DNA of 37,366 nucleotides, taken from assembly GCF_030540645.1 (NCBI RefSeq), contig NZ_JAUNVV010000006.1, positions 5,276-42,641 on the forward strand, given 5' to 3'. Within the stretch, counting starts at the first letter, position 1. The number at the start of each line of letters is the position of its first letter. The translations under genes and the position numbers were made by a program. The notes under the pieces were generated by a model, which was not told the origin of the DNA, did not search any database, and saw only the letters and a program-made list of their open reading frames with translations. The DNA is from Arthrobacter sp. Its GTDB lineage: Bacteria; Actinomycetota; Actinomycetes; Actinomycetales; Micrococcaceae. This document shows, in pieces, positions 16,554 to 24,535 of the stretch.

Positions 16554-17645
16554 ATGAACAATGCAGCGCCGACCCGCGCATCTTCGCCTGCCAGCTTTCC
16601 CAGCCGCGTCCAGGGCACCCTCATGGGCGGGGCACTGGGTGATTCCTTCGGCTACCTCGTGGAATTTGACTCGTTGGAACAAATCAATGCCAAGTATGGC
16701 CCGTCGCTGCTGTTCGACCTGAGCCAGTCCCCGGACCCCGTCCACTTTTCCGATGACACGCAAATGACGCTGTACACCCTCGACGGCCTCCTTGACGTGC
16801 TGGAATGGGCCAAGGACGGCGTCGGTGCAGACCTCAACGCATGCCAGTGGCTGGCCTACCTGCGCTGGCTCAAAACCCAGGGTGTCCAGGCCGCCGGGCA
16901 CGCTCCCGAGCAGGCACCGCGCTGGATCGATACCCAAAGCGTGCTCCACCACCAGCGCCACCCCGGCAACGCCTGCCTCACCGGTTTGTCCACGGGCGAG
17001 ATGGGCACCACAGCCCGCCCCGTGAACCCCGATTCCAAGGGCTGTGGGACCGTCATGCGCTCAGCCCCTTACGGCCTACTGCCCAACATAGACGCCGAAA
17101 CCGTCTACAAGATGAGTTTCAACGCCGCGTCCTTGACCCACGGCCACCCGTCCGCCCGGCAGAGTTCCGGCGCGTTCAGCTGGCTCATCCATCAACTCGT
17201 CATTGCGGGCCTGCCACTGCGGGCCGCCGCCGAATCCGCCCGCGACCGTGCCGCCGCCGAGCGCTCCGCCGATGTCGACCTGCTGGCCAGGTTGGAGGCG
17301 GCGCTCACTCTTTCCACGCACGACGGCGATCCACTGTCCGGTGATTCCCTCACCGAGGCGTTGGGGCTGGGCTGGGTGGCGGAAGAAGCCCTCGCCGTAG
17401 CCCTTTATTGCGTACTGGTCACCGGCGGACAGGGTGTTTCCCCGGTGCAGCACTTCCTGGACGCAGTGCGTTTGGCCGTCAACCACAGTGGGGACTCCGA
17501 CTCCACCGGCGCCATCGCCGGGAACATCCTTGGTGCGCTGCACGGAGAAGCTGCTCTGCCGCCGTCGTGGTTGACACTGTCCGAGGCCCCGCATCTCATC
17601 CACCACCTTGGGGCCGAGTTCATCAAACTCACCACAGGGGAATAG
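16554..17645 (+). CDS. ADP-ribosylglycohydrolase family protein
   Basis: 363 aa, all-helical DraG/ARH fold with the two-magnesium site. The N-terminal metal motif is HFSDDTQMTL (Asp67, Asp68, Thr69) and the C-terminal one NHSGDSDSTGAIAGN (Asp314, Asp316, Ser317/Thr318). GGALGDSFG near residue 25 is also typical. Such enzymes remove ADP-ribose from proteins, nucleic acids or small molecules. No ADP-ribosyltransferase or nitrogenase gene is nearby, so the substrate is open. It is monocistronic and converges on the DUF4395 gene with a 43-bp gap in which I see no terminator. Confidence 0.9.
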   Translation: MNNAAPTRASSPASFPSRVQGTLMGGALGDSFGYLVEFDSLEQINAKYGPSLLFDLSQSPDPVHFSDDTQMTLYTLDGLLDVLEWAKDGVGADLNACQWLAYLRWLKTQGVQAAGHAPEQAPRWIDTQSVLHHQRHPGNACLTGLSTGEMGTTARPVNPDSKGCGTVMRSAPYGLLPNIDAETVYKMSFNAASLTHGHPSARQSSGAFSWLIHQLVIAGLPLRAAAESARDRAAAERSADVDLLARLEAALTLSTHDGDPLSGDSLTEALGLGWVAEEALAVALYCVLVTGGQGVSPVQHFLDAVRLAVNHSGDSDSTGAIAGNILGALHGEAALPPSWLTLSEAPHLIHHLGAEFIKLTTGE

Positions 17646-17688
17646 CCGCAGCTAAGCAAGGCTGGCGAATAGGCGCCGGTGAGCAGGC

Positions 17689-18261
17689 TCAGCGCTTTCG
17701 CAGGCTGAAGTTGGCGCATTCCTCGCAGGCACTGGCCGGGATGAGGCCGCGGCGCTGCAGCAGGCCGAAAATGACGCAGCCGACGCACAGTCCGATGAAC
17801 GCTTCCAGCGAGGCGGCCACCACCAGTGTCAGGATCAGCGTCCAGCCCGCCAGTGAAAGCCCGGCCATGAGCAGGCAGAACGCCACGATCGACAACACGG
17901 CCCCGATGCCCTGGGCAAAACGCTTCGGCGGCCCGGGAACGAGCTTGGGCTCACCCACGAGCGGAGCCAGCACGTTCACAGACAGCAGCGCGGCAGGGGA
18001 AATACGCGGCCCAAAGGCCACTCGGAGCACGAAACCCGCGGCAATGACGGCCACCAACCAGTCAAGCCGGGCCACCACGGCCACCAACGCAAGAGCCACC
18101 ACAATGCCGGCGGTGAACCTGGCAGCATGTTCGTTCACAGGGTTGGGGAAGGCGAATATTCGCTGGAGCCTGCCGATGCGGGGAACCTGGACCACATCCG
18201 GAAGCTGGCTGATGTCCGTGGATGAGGCGAAGCTGACGGCGGGGCAGGTTTGCTGGCTCAT
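17689..18261 (-). CDS. DUF4395 membrane protein
   Basis: 190 aa. A soluble N-terminus of about 40 residues is followed by the DUF4395 domain, recognised by FPNPVNEHAARFTAG, the segment FGPRISPAALL and PPKRFAQGIGAV, with four hydrophobic helices in two pairs. Near the C-terminus are cysteines in GLCVGCVIFG and ACEEC. DUF4395 proteins often sit beside thioredoxin-like genes; none is adjacent here. Start 18261 has TACTGT exactly 6 bases upstream, so the mRNA may be leaderless. Confidence 0.8.
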   Translation of the reverse strand: MSQQTCPAVSFASSTDISQLPDVVQVPRIGRLQRIFAFPNPVNEHAARFTAGIVVALALVAVVARLDWLVAVIAAGFVLRVAFGPRISPAALLSVNVLAPLVGEPKLVPGPPKRFAQGIGAVLSIVAFCLLMAGLSLAGWTLILTLVVAASLEAFIGLCVGCVIFGLLQRRGLIPASACEECANFSLRKR

Positions 18262-18267
18262 AAACTC

Positions 18268-18273
18268 ACAGTA
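18268..18273 (-). promoter_or_regulatory. -10 hexamer TACTGT, leaderless start of the DUF4395 gene
   Basis: TACTGT, six bases, then ATG at 18261. The same hexamer and spacing precede the SdpI-like gene at 14568. Confidence 0.5.
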
Positions 18274-18328
18274 AGACGCCCCAGCGTCCGGGCTGAAGGA
18301 TTGTTGCGCAGCATGACGGAACGGGCCG

Positions 18329-19327
18329 CTACCCGACCATCTGCATGAACTCACCTTCAGAGAGCACCTCAATGCCCTGCCCGCGGCGCTGGAGTTCCAA
18401 CACCCTGTGCGCCTTGGAGGTGAGCCTGCCGCTGCGTAAGTCGCTGGCAGTGAAGCCGCTGCCCACCACCAGCACCGTGGTTTTCAGGGTGACGCTGCTG
18501 GCGCACTGCGCACCGTGGCCTGCCGCCCGGACCTTGGCTTCGGGCCTGCCCAGGCCGAGATCTCCGGTAAACACCACCGTCTGCCCGTACAAGGGGTGTA
18601 AGGCGTCTGCAAGCGGGTTCGGCACGGGGTTGGGACCTTCGGTGGACCAGCTGGAACGGCCTGTACGGGCTGTTCCAGCGGCAATCCCAGCCTTCAGCTC
18701 CGCCATTTTTTGCAGCGCAGAGCGGGTGGCCTTGGATAGCCCGTCACGCGAGGGGTCGTAGGCGTCCACGTGCGGCATGGCCAGTTTCATCGCACCAAAT
18801 ACTTCCCGGACGCTGCCCGAGCCGTGCTTGGCGGCAATGTCCACCATGATGCCGGCGCAGGCGCGGGCATCCTCGGTGGCGTCGTGGTGGTTGAGCAGCG
18901 GCACCCCGGCCGCCTCAGCCACAAACGGCAGTGAGTACGAGGGCAGTGCATAGTTCCTACGGGAAAGAATCACAGTGCATGCATAGTCAAAAGACGGTGA
19001 AGGCATGTGCGAGACCTCTGCGGCGGAGCGGATCACCCCAATGTCAAAGGCCGCGTTGTGTGCCACGAGCGCATCGGTGCCAATGAAATTGTGCACCTCA
19101 GGGAAGACGTCCTTGAAGCGCGGGGCCGTGCTGACATCGTCGGGCGTGATGCCGTGGATGGTGATGTTGCGTGAGTCAAAGTGGTCGTGGCCCTCGGGCG
19201 GGCGCATCAGCCAATAACCCTCGTCGACCACCACCCCGCCGCGTACCTTCGTCAAACCCACGGAGCAGGGCGAGCCCCTAAATCCGTTGGCGGTTTCAAA
19301 ATCGATTGCAGTAAAGTCCAGAGCCAC
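18329..19327 (-). CDS. DnaQ-like 3'-5' exonuclease with C-terminal BRCT domain
   Basis: 332 aa. The N-terminal exonuclease domain (about 1-170) has ExoI AIDFETAN, ExoII LVAHNAAFD and the HxxxxxD-type ExoIII HHDATEDARA, so all acidic residues are present. A linker of about 70 residues leads to a BRCT domain (about 245-332) with QTVVFTGDLG and VTLKTTVLVVG. The pairing suggests DNA proofreading or repair with recruitment to damage or partner proteins; the actual pathway is unknown. The start is GTG 19327 with TAACCT exactly 6 bases before it. The gene stands between the DUF4395 and ABC-transporter units on the same strand. Confidence 0.9.
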   Translation of the reverse strand: MALDFTAIDFETANGFRGSPCSVGLTKVRGGVVVDEGYWLMRPPEGHDHFDSRNITIHGITPDDVSTAPRFKDVFPEVHNFIGTDALVAHNAAFDIGVIRSAAEVSHMPSPSFDYACTVILSRRNYALPSYSLPFVAEAAGVPLLNHHDATEDARACAGIMVDIAAKHGSGSVREVFGAMKLAMPHVDAYDPSRDGLSKATRSALQKMAELKAGIAAGTARTGRSSWSTEGPNPVPNPLADALHPLYGQTVVFTGDLGLGRPEAKVRAAGHGAQCASSVTLKTTVLVVGSGFTASDLRSGRLTSKAHRVLELQRRGQGIEVLSEGEFMQMVG

Positions 19328-19333
19328 CCTGCA

Positions 19334-19339
19334 AGGTTA
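19334..19339 (-). promoter_or_regulatory. -10 hexamer TAACCT, leaderless start of the exonuclease-BRCT gene
   Basis: TAACCT, six bases, then GTG at 19327. Confidence 0.45.
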
Positions 19340-19376
19340 CTCCCCCGCCATGACAAGCTGCCAGCCAGCCCGCCAG

Positions 19377-20066
19377 CTAGGGGGTGGCGCGGCGAAGGGT
19401 GGAAAAAGCCGCGAAGCCCAGGATGAGCACGAATGCGAAGGCCAGGGCGCCCAGTGACAACGGAGTGAGTGTGATCAGCCAGGCCCCGACAGCTGGCCAC
19501 CAGCCCTGCCACGTGATCAGTGCAACGGCTGCGACCACCAATACAGCGAACGACAGGGTCATGACGAGGACCCCCGTGGCCTGCCAGCGCTTGTAGACGG
19601 TGGCTGCCCAGAATCCCAGCAGGAACAGAAACATCATGAGCACAAAGTAAAAGAACCACTGGACGAACCAGGACCGGTCGGCCACCCACGAGATGGCGAA
19701 CATGCGCCCTTGCAGGCCCCATCCGTTCGTTGCCGTCTCCACGATGCCAAGGATCACATACAGGGCCGAGATGGCCGCGGCCAGGACCGTGAACAGTCCC
19801 ACGGTGCCCAGGAAGAAGTTCCTTCGGCTCACGCTCAGGCCTTGGGAGAAGGGGAAGGACAGGGTCAGGGACTGGATGCCGAGACCGAAGAAATACCACA
19901 TGACGGCCTGGCCTGCGCCGGAGTACTTCACGCCCACCGAGTTGGGGATTAGCGCAAAGATCACGAGGCTGAGCAGGAACGAGCCGCCGATGATGACGGC
20001 CGGTATGCCCAGAAAAGTCCATTTGTTGATGAGTTGCATCCTGGCAACTGCCATTGCGCGGTTCAT
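19377..20066 (-). CDS. ABC transporter membrane subunit (YtrA-type operon)
   Basis: 229 aa, six hydrophobic helices, no enzymatic motif. It is the third gene of a GntR regulator-ATPase-permease set; its ATG overlaps the ATPase stop by 4 bp. The helix arrangement and size fit the ABC-2-like membrane subunits found with YtrA-family regulators in Gram-positive bacteria, where such sets respond to cell-envelope stress or peptide antibiotics. The substrate cannot be deduced. Confidence 0.75.
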   Translation of the reverse strand: MNRAMAVARMQLINKWTFLGIPAVIIGGSFLLSLVIFALIPNSVGVKYSGAGQAVMWYFFGLGIQSLTLSFPFSQGLSVSRRNFFLGTVGLFTVLAAAISALYVILGIVETATNGWGLQGRMFAISWVADRSWFVQWFFYFVLMMFLFLLGFWAATVYKRWQATGVLVMTLSFAVLVVAAVALITWQGWWPAVGAWLITLTPLSLGALAFAFVLILGFAAFSTLRRATP

Positions 20067-21007
20067 CGTGCCACTCCCGTCCGGTTTTTGCTGCCCGATT
20101 CCTGTGCGCCCTGGTGGGCACCGCCCGGCGACAGCCCGGCGTCGAGCGTTTTTCTAATGACATACTGCTGCAGCGAGACCGAGCCTATTTCAAGGCCCAG
20201 CTCCTGCGCTTCACGGCGTTCTGCCGTGCTCAATGCGCCGTCCAGGGTGACGGACTGCAGCGCTCCGAGCTGTTCGCGGTGCAGGATTGTCCGTCCTGCT
20301 GTAAAGGCCTCGACTCTGGCTGCGGTGCCTGCCACGTTGACGGCCTGACCGCGGATGTTCTCGGCGTCGTCGTCGACAATGATCCGGCCGTTGTCGATGA
20401 TGATGACGTGTTCAAGCAGGTTTGCCACTTCATCGATCAAGTGGGAGGACAGCACAATGGTGCGGGGAAACTCCGAATAGTCGGCCAGCAGACGGTCGTA
20501 GAACAACTGCCGGGCCACGGCGTCAAGGCCCAGGTAGGGTTCGTCAAAGAACGTCAGTTCCGCCCGGGAGGCCAGGCCGATGATGACGCCCACGGCCGAA
20601 AGCTGGCCGCGGGAAAGCTTCTTGATACGGCGCTTCATGGGAAGTTGAAAATCTTGAGCCAAGCTCAGTGCCAGGTCGTTGTCCCAGTTCTTGTAGAACA
20701 GCGCCGCAGCTTTGAAGGCGTGCAGCGGCTTGAAGTCGTCAGGGTACTTTTGCGATTCGCGGATAAAGCAGATCCGGCGCAGCACCCTTTCATTCTCATA
20801 GGGAGCCTCGCCGAACACGAGCACCGAGCCGGAACTGGCGAATCCCTGCGCCGTGAGCATGGACATGAGGGTGGTCTTGCCGGCGCCGTTGCGGCCCAAC
20901 AGCCCGTAGATTTTATCCTGTTCAAGGGTGAGGCTGACGTGATCAAGCGCTTTGACGTCGCGGTAGCTTCTACAAAGGTCTTCTACTTGGACTATTGGCG
21001 TGTTCAT
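20063..21007 (-). CDS. ABC transporter ATP-binding protein (YtrA-type operon)
   Basis: 314 aa, one nucleotide-binding domain. Walker A GRNGAGKTTL is at 38-47, the signature is LSRGQ (131-135) rather than LSGGQ, and Walker B is LTFFDEP (151-157); the H-loop is in VLSSHLIDEV. About 100 residues beyond the core form a C-terminal extension. It overlaps the upstream gntR-type gene by 4 bp and the downstream permease by 4 bp, so all three are coupled. This is consistent with a self-regulated exporter. Confidence 0.92.
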   Translation of the reverse strand: MNTPIVQVEDLCRSYRDVKALDHVSLTLEQDKIYGLLGRNGAGKTTLMSMLTAQGFASSGSVLVFGEAPYENERVLRRICFIRESQKYPDDFKPLHAFKAAALFYKNWDNDLALSLAQDFQLPMKRRIKKLSRGQLSAVGVIIGLASRAELTFFDEPYLGLDAVARQLFYDRLLADYSEFPRTIVLSSHLIDEVANLLEHVIIIDNGRIIVDDDAENIRGQAVNVAGTAARVEAFTAGRTILHREQLGALQSVTLDGALSTAERREAQELGLEIGSVSLQQYVIRKTLDAGLSPGGAHQGAQESGSKNRTGVAR

Positions 21008-21405
21008 GACGTTCCCTTCTTGGTTCCGGTGCCTGCATCGGCAAGTCCTGCTTCGGCTTCGCGGGTCAGCATTGCTGTGAGCTGATTGTTGTCGATGCCC
21101 AGTTTGCGGGCTTCGCGCGCCAGCGGCCGCACGAATTGTTCATAGAAGTCTTCTCGGCGCCGGCCCACAAGGACGGCCCGGGCTCCGGTGGCAACAAACA
21201 TGCCAATTCCTCGCTTCTTGTAAAGGATTCCGTCGTCGACAAGGAGGTTGACGCCTTTGGCTGCCGTGGCGGGATTGATCCGGTGGAAGGCTGCAAACTC
21301 GTTGGTGGAGGGCACTTGGGCTTCCTCGGCGAGGAGGCCGTCCACAATGTCGTTTTCAACCATTTGGGCGATCTGCACAAAGATCGGCTTGCTGTCATCA
21401 AACAC
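21004..21405 (-). CDS. GntR-family transcriptional regulator, YtrA subfamily
   Basis: 133 aa. An N-terminal winged helix (about 5-72) opens with the subfamily-typical FDDSKPIFVQIAQMVE and contains VPSTNEFAAFHRINPATAAKGVNLLVDDGILYKKRG (key residues: Ser-Thr of the recognition helix and the G-F-F/M wing). Only about 55 residues follow, the short C-terminal dimerisation part that defines YtrA-type members. The start is set at GTG 21405, with GGAGGA 9 bases upstream; TTG 21429 and ATG 21426 have no ribosome site. It heads the ABC operon and is probably its repressor. Confidence 0.9.
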   Translation of the reverse strand: MFDDSKPIFVQIAQMVENDIVDGLLAEEAQVPSTNEFAAFHRINPATAAKGVNLLVDDGILYKKRGIGMFVATGARAVLVGRRREDFYEQFVRPLAREARKLGIDNNQLTAMLTREAEAGLADAGTGTKKGTS

Positions 21406-21461
21406 GGCGGATATTCCTCCGTCCATCAACTGTGAAGTTCAACCGCAACCTCGTTGGTTCA

Positions 21462-21477
21462 TTAGTCATGTAACTAA
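21462..21477. promoter_or_regulatory. Possible operator of the GntR-type regulator
   Basis: TTAGT (21462-21466), a 6-base centre and ACTAA (21473-21477) form an inverted repeat 57 bp upstream of the regulator start and 90 bp before the divergent DedA gene. It is AT-rich against its surroundings. Palindromes of this kind are expected for dimeric GntR proteins; the assignment is inferred. Confidence 0.45.
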
Positions 21478-21554
21478 CCATATAACCTCTTAGGCGGGTG
21501 TCAACCCCCCTGTCCCTACACCCATGGGTGGAGGAACTGCACCGGGAAGTAAAG

Positions 21555-21560
21555 TAATCT
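21555..21560 (+). promoter_or_regulatory. -10 hexamer TAATCT, leaderless start of the DedA gene
   Basis: TAATCT, six bases (TGGAGC), then GTG at 21567. Confidence 0.5.
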
Positions 21561-21566
21561 TGGAGC

Positions 21567-22283
21567 GTGATACTTACTGCTCTGAGCGAATCTGCCCTGC
21601 CCGCATTTGTCGGGCACGGCGCCGTTCCCTCCCTTGGCCTCCTGCCCGACTGGCTCGATCCCATGAACATCCTGGACAACTCCGCGTTGGGTTTCTGGGT
21701 GGTCATCATCGCCTGCGCCATCATTTTTGCTGAAACAGGCCTGTTGGTGGGCTTCTTCCTGCCAGGGGACTCACTGCTGTTTACCGCTGGTCTGCTGGTC
21801 AGCACCGGAAAAATGCCGGTCAATATCTGGCTGCTCATGGGCATGCTCATTGTCTGCGCCTTCATTGGCAATCAGCTTGGCTACTACATCGGCGAAAAAG
21901 CCGGTCCCGCCATTTTCAACAAGCCGGAATCGAAGCTGTTCAAGAAACAGCACGTGGACAGCGCCCACGCCTTCTTTGAAAAGCACGGCGGCAAGGCCTT
22001 GATTCTGGCCCGCTTCGTGCCGATTGTGCGCACCTTTGTCCCGGTCATCGTGGGCGTCGCCAAGATGGACATGCGCAAATTCATTCTGTTCAACGCCATT
22101 GGAGCAGTCCTGTGGGCTGGTGGCGTCACGCTGCTTGGCTACGTGCTCGGCAACAAGGTGCCCTGGGTCCAACACAACCTGGACATCATCTTCATCGGCA
22201 TCGTCGCCCTCTCCGTCATTCCCATCGGCATTGAATTCATCAAGGCCGTTGTCAAACGCAGCAAGAAATCACCGCAGGCCTAA
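21567..22283 (+). CDS. DedA-family membrane protein
   Basis: 238 aa, VTT/DedA domain. Seen are AETGLLVGFFLPGDSLLFTAG in the first re-entrant segment (key residues Glu56 and the PGD), GNQLGYYIGEKAG, and the second signature ARFVPIVRTFVPVIVGVAKM with conserved arginines. DedA proteins are inner-membrane proteins; some flip phospholipids or undecaprenyl phosphate. The GTG start at 21567 gives about 30 residues before the first helix; the TAATCT at -6 supports it over ATG 21663. A strong terminator follows 11 bp after the stop. Confidence 0.92.
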   Translation: MILTALSESALPAFVGHGAVPSLGLLPDWLDPMNILDNSALGFWVVIIACAIIFAETGLLVGFFLPGDSLLFTAGLLVSTGKMPVNIWLLMGMLIVCAFIGNQLGYYIGEKAGPAIFNKPESKLFKKQHVDSAHAFFEKHGGKALILARFVPIVRTFVPVIVGVAKMDMRKFILFNAIGAVLWAGGVTLLGYVLGNKVPWVQHNLDIIFIGIVALSVIPIGIEFIKAVVKRSKKSPQA

Positions 22284-22294
22284 GCTTTCACCAC

Positions 22295-22335
22295 AAAAAA
22301 GCGACGCCGGGCAGTACGCCCGGCGTCGCTTTTTT
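22295..22335. terminator. Bidirectional intrinsic terminator between DedA and rdgB
   Basis: AAAAAA plus a 12-bp GC-rich arm (22295-22312), a 5-base loop and the exact complement ending in TTTTTT (22318-22335). The 18-bp stem with A-run and T-run serves the plus-strand DedA gene and the minus-strand rph-rdgB unit. It is the most canonical terminator in the window. Confidence 0.95.
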
Positions 22336-22361
22336 GGGTTGGTACCCAGTCAGGCCGGTCA

Positions 22362-22988
22362 CTAGTTCTCAGAGAGGGCCTTCACCAAGTGCGGAAGTAG
22401 CGCTCGGAACGCATTCCCCCGGTGGCTGATGGCGTTCTTTTCGGCACTGCTGAGCTCAGCGCAGGAAACGTCCATGCCCAGCGGCGCCAGAACGGGATCG
22501 TAACCGAAGCCGCCGCCACCCCGCGGAGCAGTCAGCAAGGTCCCCTCCAAGGTTCCCTCCTCAACAACCCCCACGGAACCATCCGGGTTCGCCAAAGCTG
22601 CGGCACAGACAAAACGGGCACCGCGGTGTTCCGGACCAATGTCGGCCAGTTGCGCCAGCAACAACTGCAGATTGGCAGTATCGTCGCCGTGGTGTCCGGC
22701 CCAGCGTGCCGAGAAGATCCCGGGAGCCCCGCCTAATACGTCAACGGCCAACCCGGAGTCGTCGGCCACAGCCAGGACGCCGCTGAACTCTGCCACGGCG
22801 CGGGCCTTCAAGAGTGCGTTTTCCGCGAAGGTGACCCCCGTTTCGGCGACGTCCGGGGCTTGGATGGCACCGGCGTCGAGCACGTCGTAATCCACGTCAA
22901 GACCAGGCACCTGCCCGCGCAGCAGTTCGCGCAGTTCCCGCAGCTTGCCCTGGTTGTGCGTGGCCAGAACGAGTTTGGGCGCCGTCAT
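22362..22988 (-). CDS. rdgB: RdgB/HAM1 non-canonical purine NTP pyrophosphatase
   Basis: Hydrolyses dITP, dXTP and ITP to the monophosphates, keeping deaminated purines out of DNA and RNA. 208 aa. Motifs are LATHNQGKLRELRELL at the N-terminus, ETGVTFAENALLKA, ADDSGLAVD with the catalytic aspartates, GIFSARWAG, GGGGFGYDPV and ISHRGNAF at the C-terminus. The ATG at 22988 overlaps the rph stop by one base (TGATG), so it is coupled to rph, a common actinobacterial pair. Confidence 0.95.
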   Translation of the reverse strand: MTAPKLVLATHNQGKLRELRELLRGQVPGLDVDYDVLDAGAIQAPDVAETGVTFAENALLKARAVAEFSGVLAVADDSGLAVDVLGGAPGIFSARWAGHHGDDTANLQLLLAQLADIGPEHRGARFVCAAALANPDGSVGVVEEGTLEGTLLTAPRGGGGFGYDPVLAPLGMDVSCAELSSAEKNAISHRGNAFRALLPHLVKALSEN

Positions 22989-23734
22989 CAGCCGGCGAGG
23001 GTGTCGCGCTGGATCTGGGCCAGCTCGGTGGTGCCGATGAGGGCCAGATCGAGCAGCTGGTTGAGTTCCTCGCGGTCAAAGGGGGCGCCTTCGGCAGTAC
23101 CTTGGACTTCAACGAACTTACCGGAGCCGGTGACAACCACGTTCATGTCCGTCTCGGCACGCACGTCTTCAACGTAGGGCAGATCGAGCATGGGCACGCC
23201 GTCGATGATGCCCACCGAGATGGCCGAGACAGTGTCAATGAGCGGCTGGGCGTTCTTGGCGATCAGCTTGCTCTCCTTCGCATAGGCGATGGCGTCAGCG
23301 AGGGCCACATAGGCTCCCGTGATCGCTGCAGTGCGGGTGCCGCCGTCGGCCTGAAGAACGTCGCAGTCAAGGACGATCGTGATTTCCCCCAGTGCCTTGG
23401 TGTCGATGATGGAGCGCAGCGAGCGGCCAATCAGGCGAGAGATCTCATGGGTGCGCCCGCCAATTTTCCCCTTGACGGATTCGCGGGAGTTACGGGTGTT
23501 CGTGGCGCGCGGCAGCATGGCGTACTCGGCCGTGACCCAGCCGGTTCCTTCGCCCTTGAGCCAGCGCGGGACTCCGGGCGTCAGGGAGGCCGTGCACAGC
23601 ACGCGGGTGTTGCCGAACTCGATGAGTGCCGAACCTTCGGCTTGTTTGGACCAGCCACGGGTGATGGTGATGTCGCGGAGTTGATCATTGGTGCGGCCGT
23701 CGGCGCGCAAGGTAGCAGATTCACGTGAAGTCAT
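22988..23734 (-). CDS. rph: Ribonuclease PH
   Basis: Phosphorolytic 3'-5' exoribonuclease that trims tRNA 3' ends; hexameric. 248 aa. Signature blocks are [40 protein letters not shown], the phosphate-site region [30 protein letters not shown] and the closing [17 protein letters not shown]. The start at 23734 has TAGGCT exactly 6 bases upstream and no Shine-Dalgarno site. A 57-bp tandem repeat begins inside this -10 element. Confidence 0.96.
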   Translation of the reverse strand: MTSRESATLRADGRTNDQLRDITITRGWSKQAEGSALIEFGNTRVLCTASLTPGVPRWLKGEGTGWVTAEYAMLPRATNTRNSRESVKGKIGGRTHEISRLIGRSLRSIIDTKALGEITIVLDCDVLQADGGTRTAAITGAYVALADAIAYAKESKLIAKNAQPLIDTVSAISVGIIDGVPMLDLPYVEDVRAETDMNVVVTGSGKFVEVQGTAEGAPFDREELNQLLDLALIGTTELAQIQRDTLAG

Positions 23735-23740
23735 GGCTCA

Positions 23741-23746
23741 AGCCTA
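23741..23746 (-). promoter_or_regulatory. rph: -10 hexamer TAGGCT, leaderless start of rph
   Basis: TAGGCT, six bases, then ATG at 23734. The region where a -35 should lie is occupied by the tandem repeat. Confidence 0.5.
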
Positions 23747-23856
23747 CTGGGCGAGAGGGGCCCCGGGCGAGCGCAGCGAGGGTGGGGAGCCCAGGAGGCG
23801 CTACTGGGCGAGGGGCCCCGGGGCGAGCGCAGCGAGGGTGGGGAGCCCAGGAGGCA
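23744..23856. repeat. Tandem duplication of a 57-bp GC-rich unit
   Basis: Copy 1 is 23744-23800 and copy 2 is 23801-23856. Both begin CTACTGGGCGAG, pass through a GGGGCCCC core and share GCGAGCGCAGCGAGGGTGGG followed by GAGCCCAGGAGGC. They differ only by small indels around the GC core. The array fills the whole gap between the 179-aa membrane-protein gene (whose stop begins at 23859) and the rph promoter. It has the look of a dispersed intergenic repeat element. Confidence 0.85.
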
Positions 23857-24396
23857 CTATCGGACCTTGTTCGCCAGCCGAAAGTTCTTCCTCGCCGTGA
23901 AGAATCCGGCTGTCGGCTGCATGAAACACAGCACCATGGCTGCCAATCCGAGCAAGATCTGCAAGACGGTGGCGATCCCGCCTGGCATGGACAGCCCGGT
24001 GAGCTGAATCAGCCACACCACGGCAAGAATCGCACCGACAATACGGGCCCAGCCCATCCCTTTTCGGATAAACAAGCCAATAACGACGTAGCCAATGACG
24101 GCCAGCACGGTCATGACGGCAAGAGTGCCGATCACAAGGGCCACCGAAACATCGATCATTTCAGGGGTGATTCCGGGGGTATTTTGCTTCGTCAACTGTT
24201 CGGTGGTCTGCGCACGGAAATCACTGGAATTGGTATGTACGATGCCGAAGATGCCGGCGATGACCTGCAGTGCTGCCGCAGCCAGCAGCATGTAGAAGAT
24301 CGTGTTCATGATGGGTGGGGGCGTCGGCGCCACCATAGCCACCGCCGGCTGCCGGTACGGGTCGGGTTCGGGGTTGTAGCGTGGCATATCAGTCAT
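23857..24396 (-). CDS. Small four-helix membrane protein of unknown function
   Basis: 179 aa. A Pro/Tyr-rich cytoplasmic N-terminus of about 28 residues (NPEPDPYRQP) is followed by a hydrophobic helix (about 30-52), a soluble loop containing AQTTEQLTKQN, and three further helices (about 82-110, 117-138 and 141-162), then a basic tail. I do not recognise a named domain. AAAGGA 9 bases upstream sets the start at 24396. It lies between the MBL gene and rph on the same strand. A membrane protein also occurs next to rph-rdgB in mycobacteria (Rv1342c), but orthology cannot be claimed. Confidence 0.75.
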   Translation of the reverse strand: MTDMPRYNPEPDPYRQPAVAMVAPTPPPIMNTIFYMLLAAAALQVIAGIFGIVHTNSSDFRAQTTEQLTKQNTPGITPEMIDVSVALVIGTLAVMTVLAVIGYVVIGLFIRKGMGWARIVGAILAVVWLIQLTGLSMPGGIATVLQILLGLAAMVLCFMQPTAGFFTARKNFRLANKVR

Positions 24397-24480
24397 GTCG
24401 GCTGTCCTTTGCAGATCAAGTACGACGGCGCTTGCCGCCCTTGCCTGTCTTCGAGCCTATCCGTGGTGAACCAGTAAAAC

Positions 24481-24500
24481 GATGCTCCTTTCGGAGGATC
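24481..24500 (-). terminator. Short hairpin downstream of the MBL-fold gene
   Basis: GAT-G-CTCC, a TTTC loop, then GGAG-G-ATC: a 7-bp stem with one mismatch, followed on the minus strand by GTTTTACT. It lies 36 bp past the MBL stop. A weak intrinsic terminator is likely. Confidence 0.45.
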
Positions 24501-24535
24501 TTTACAGCCCCGCCACCACCGCTGCCACCACAGCG

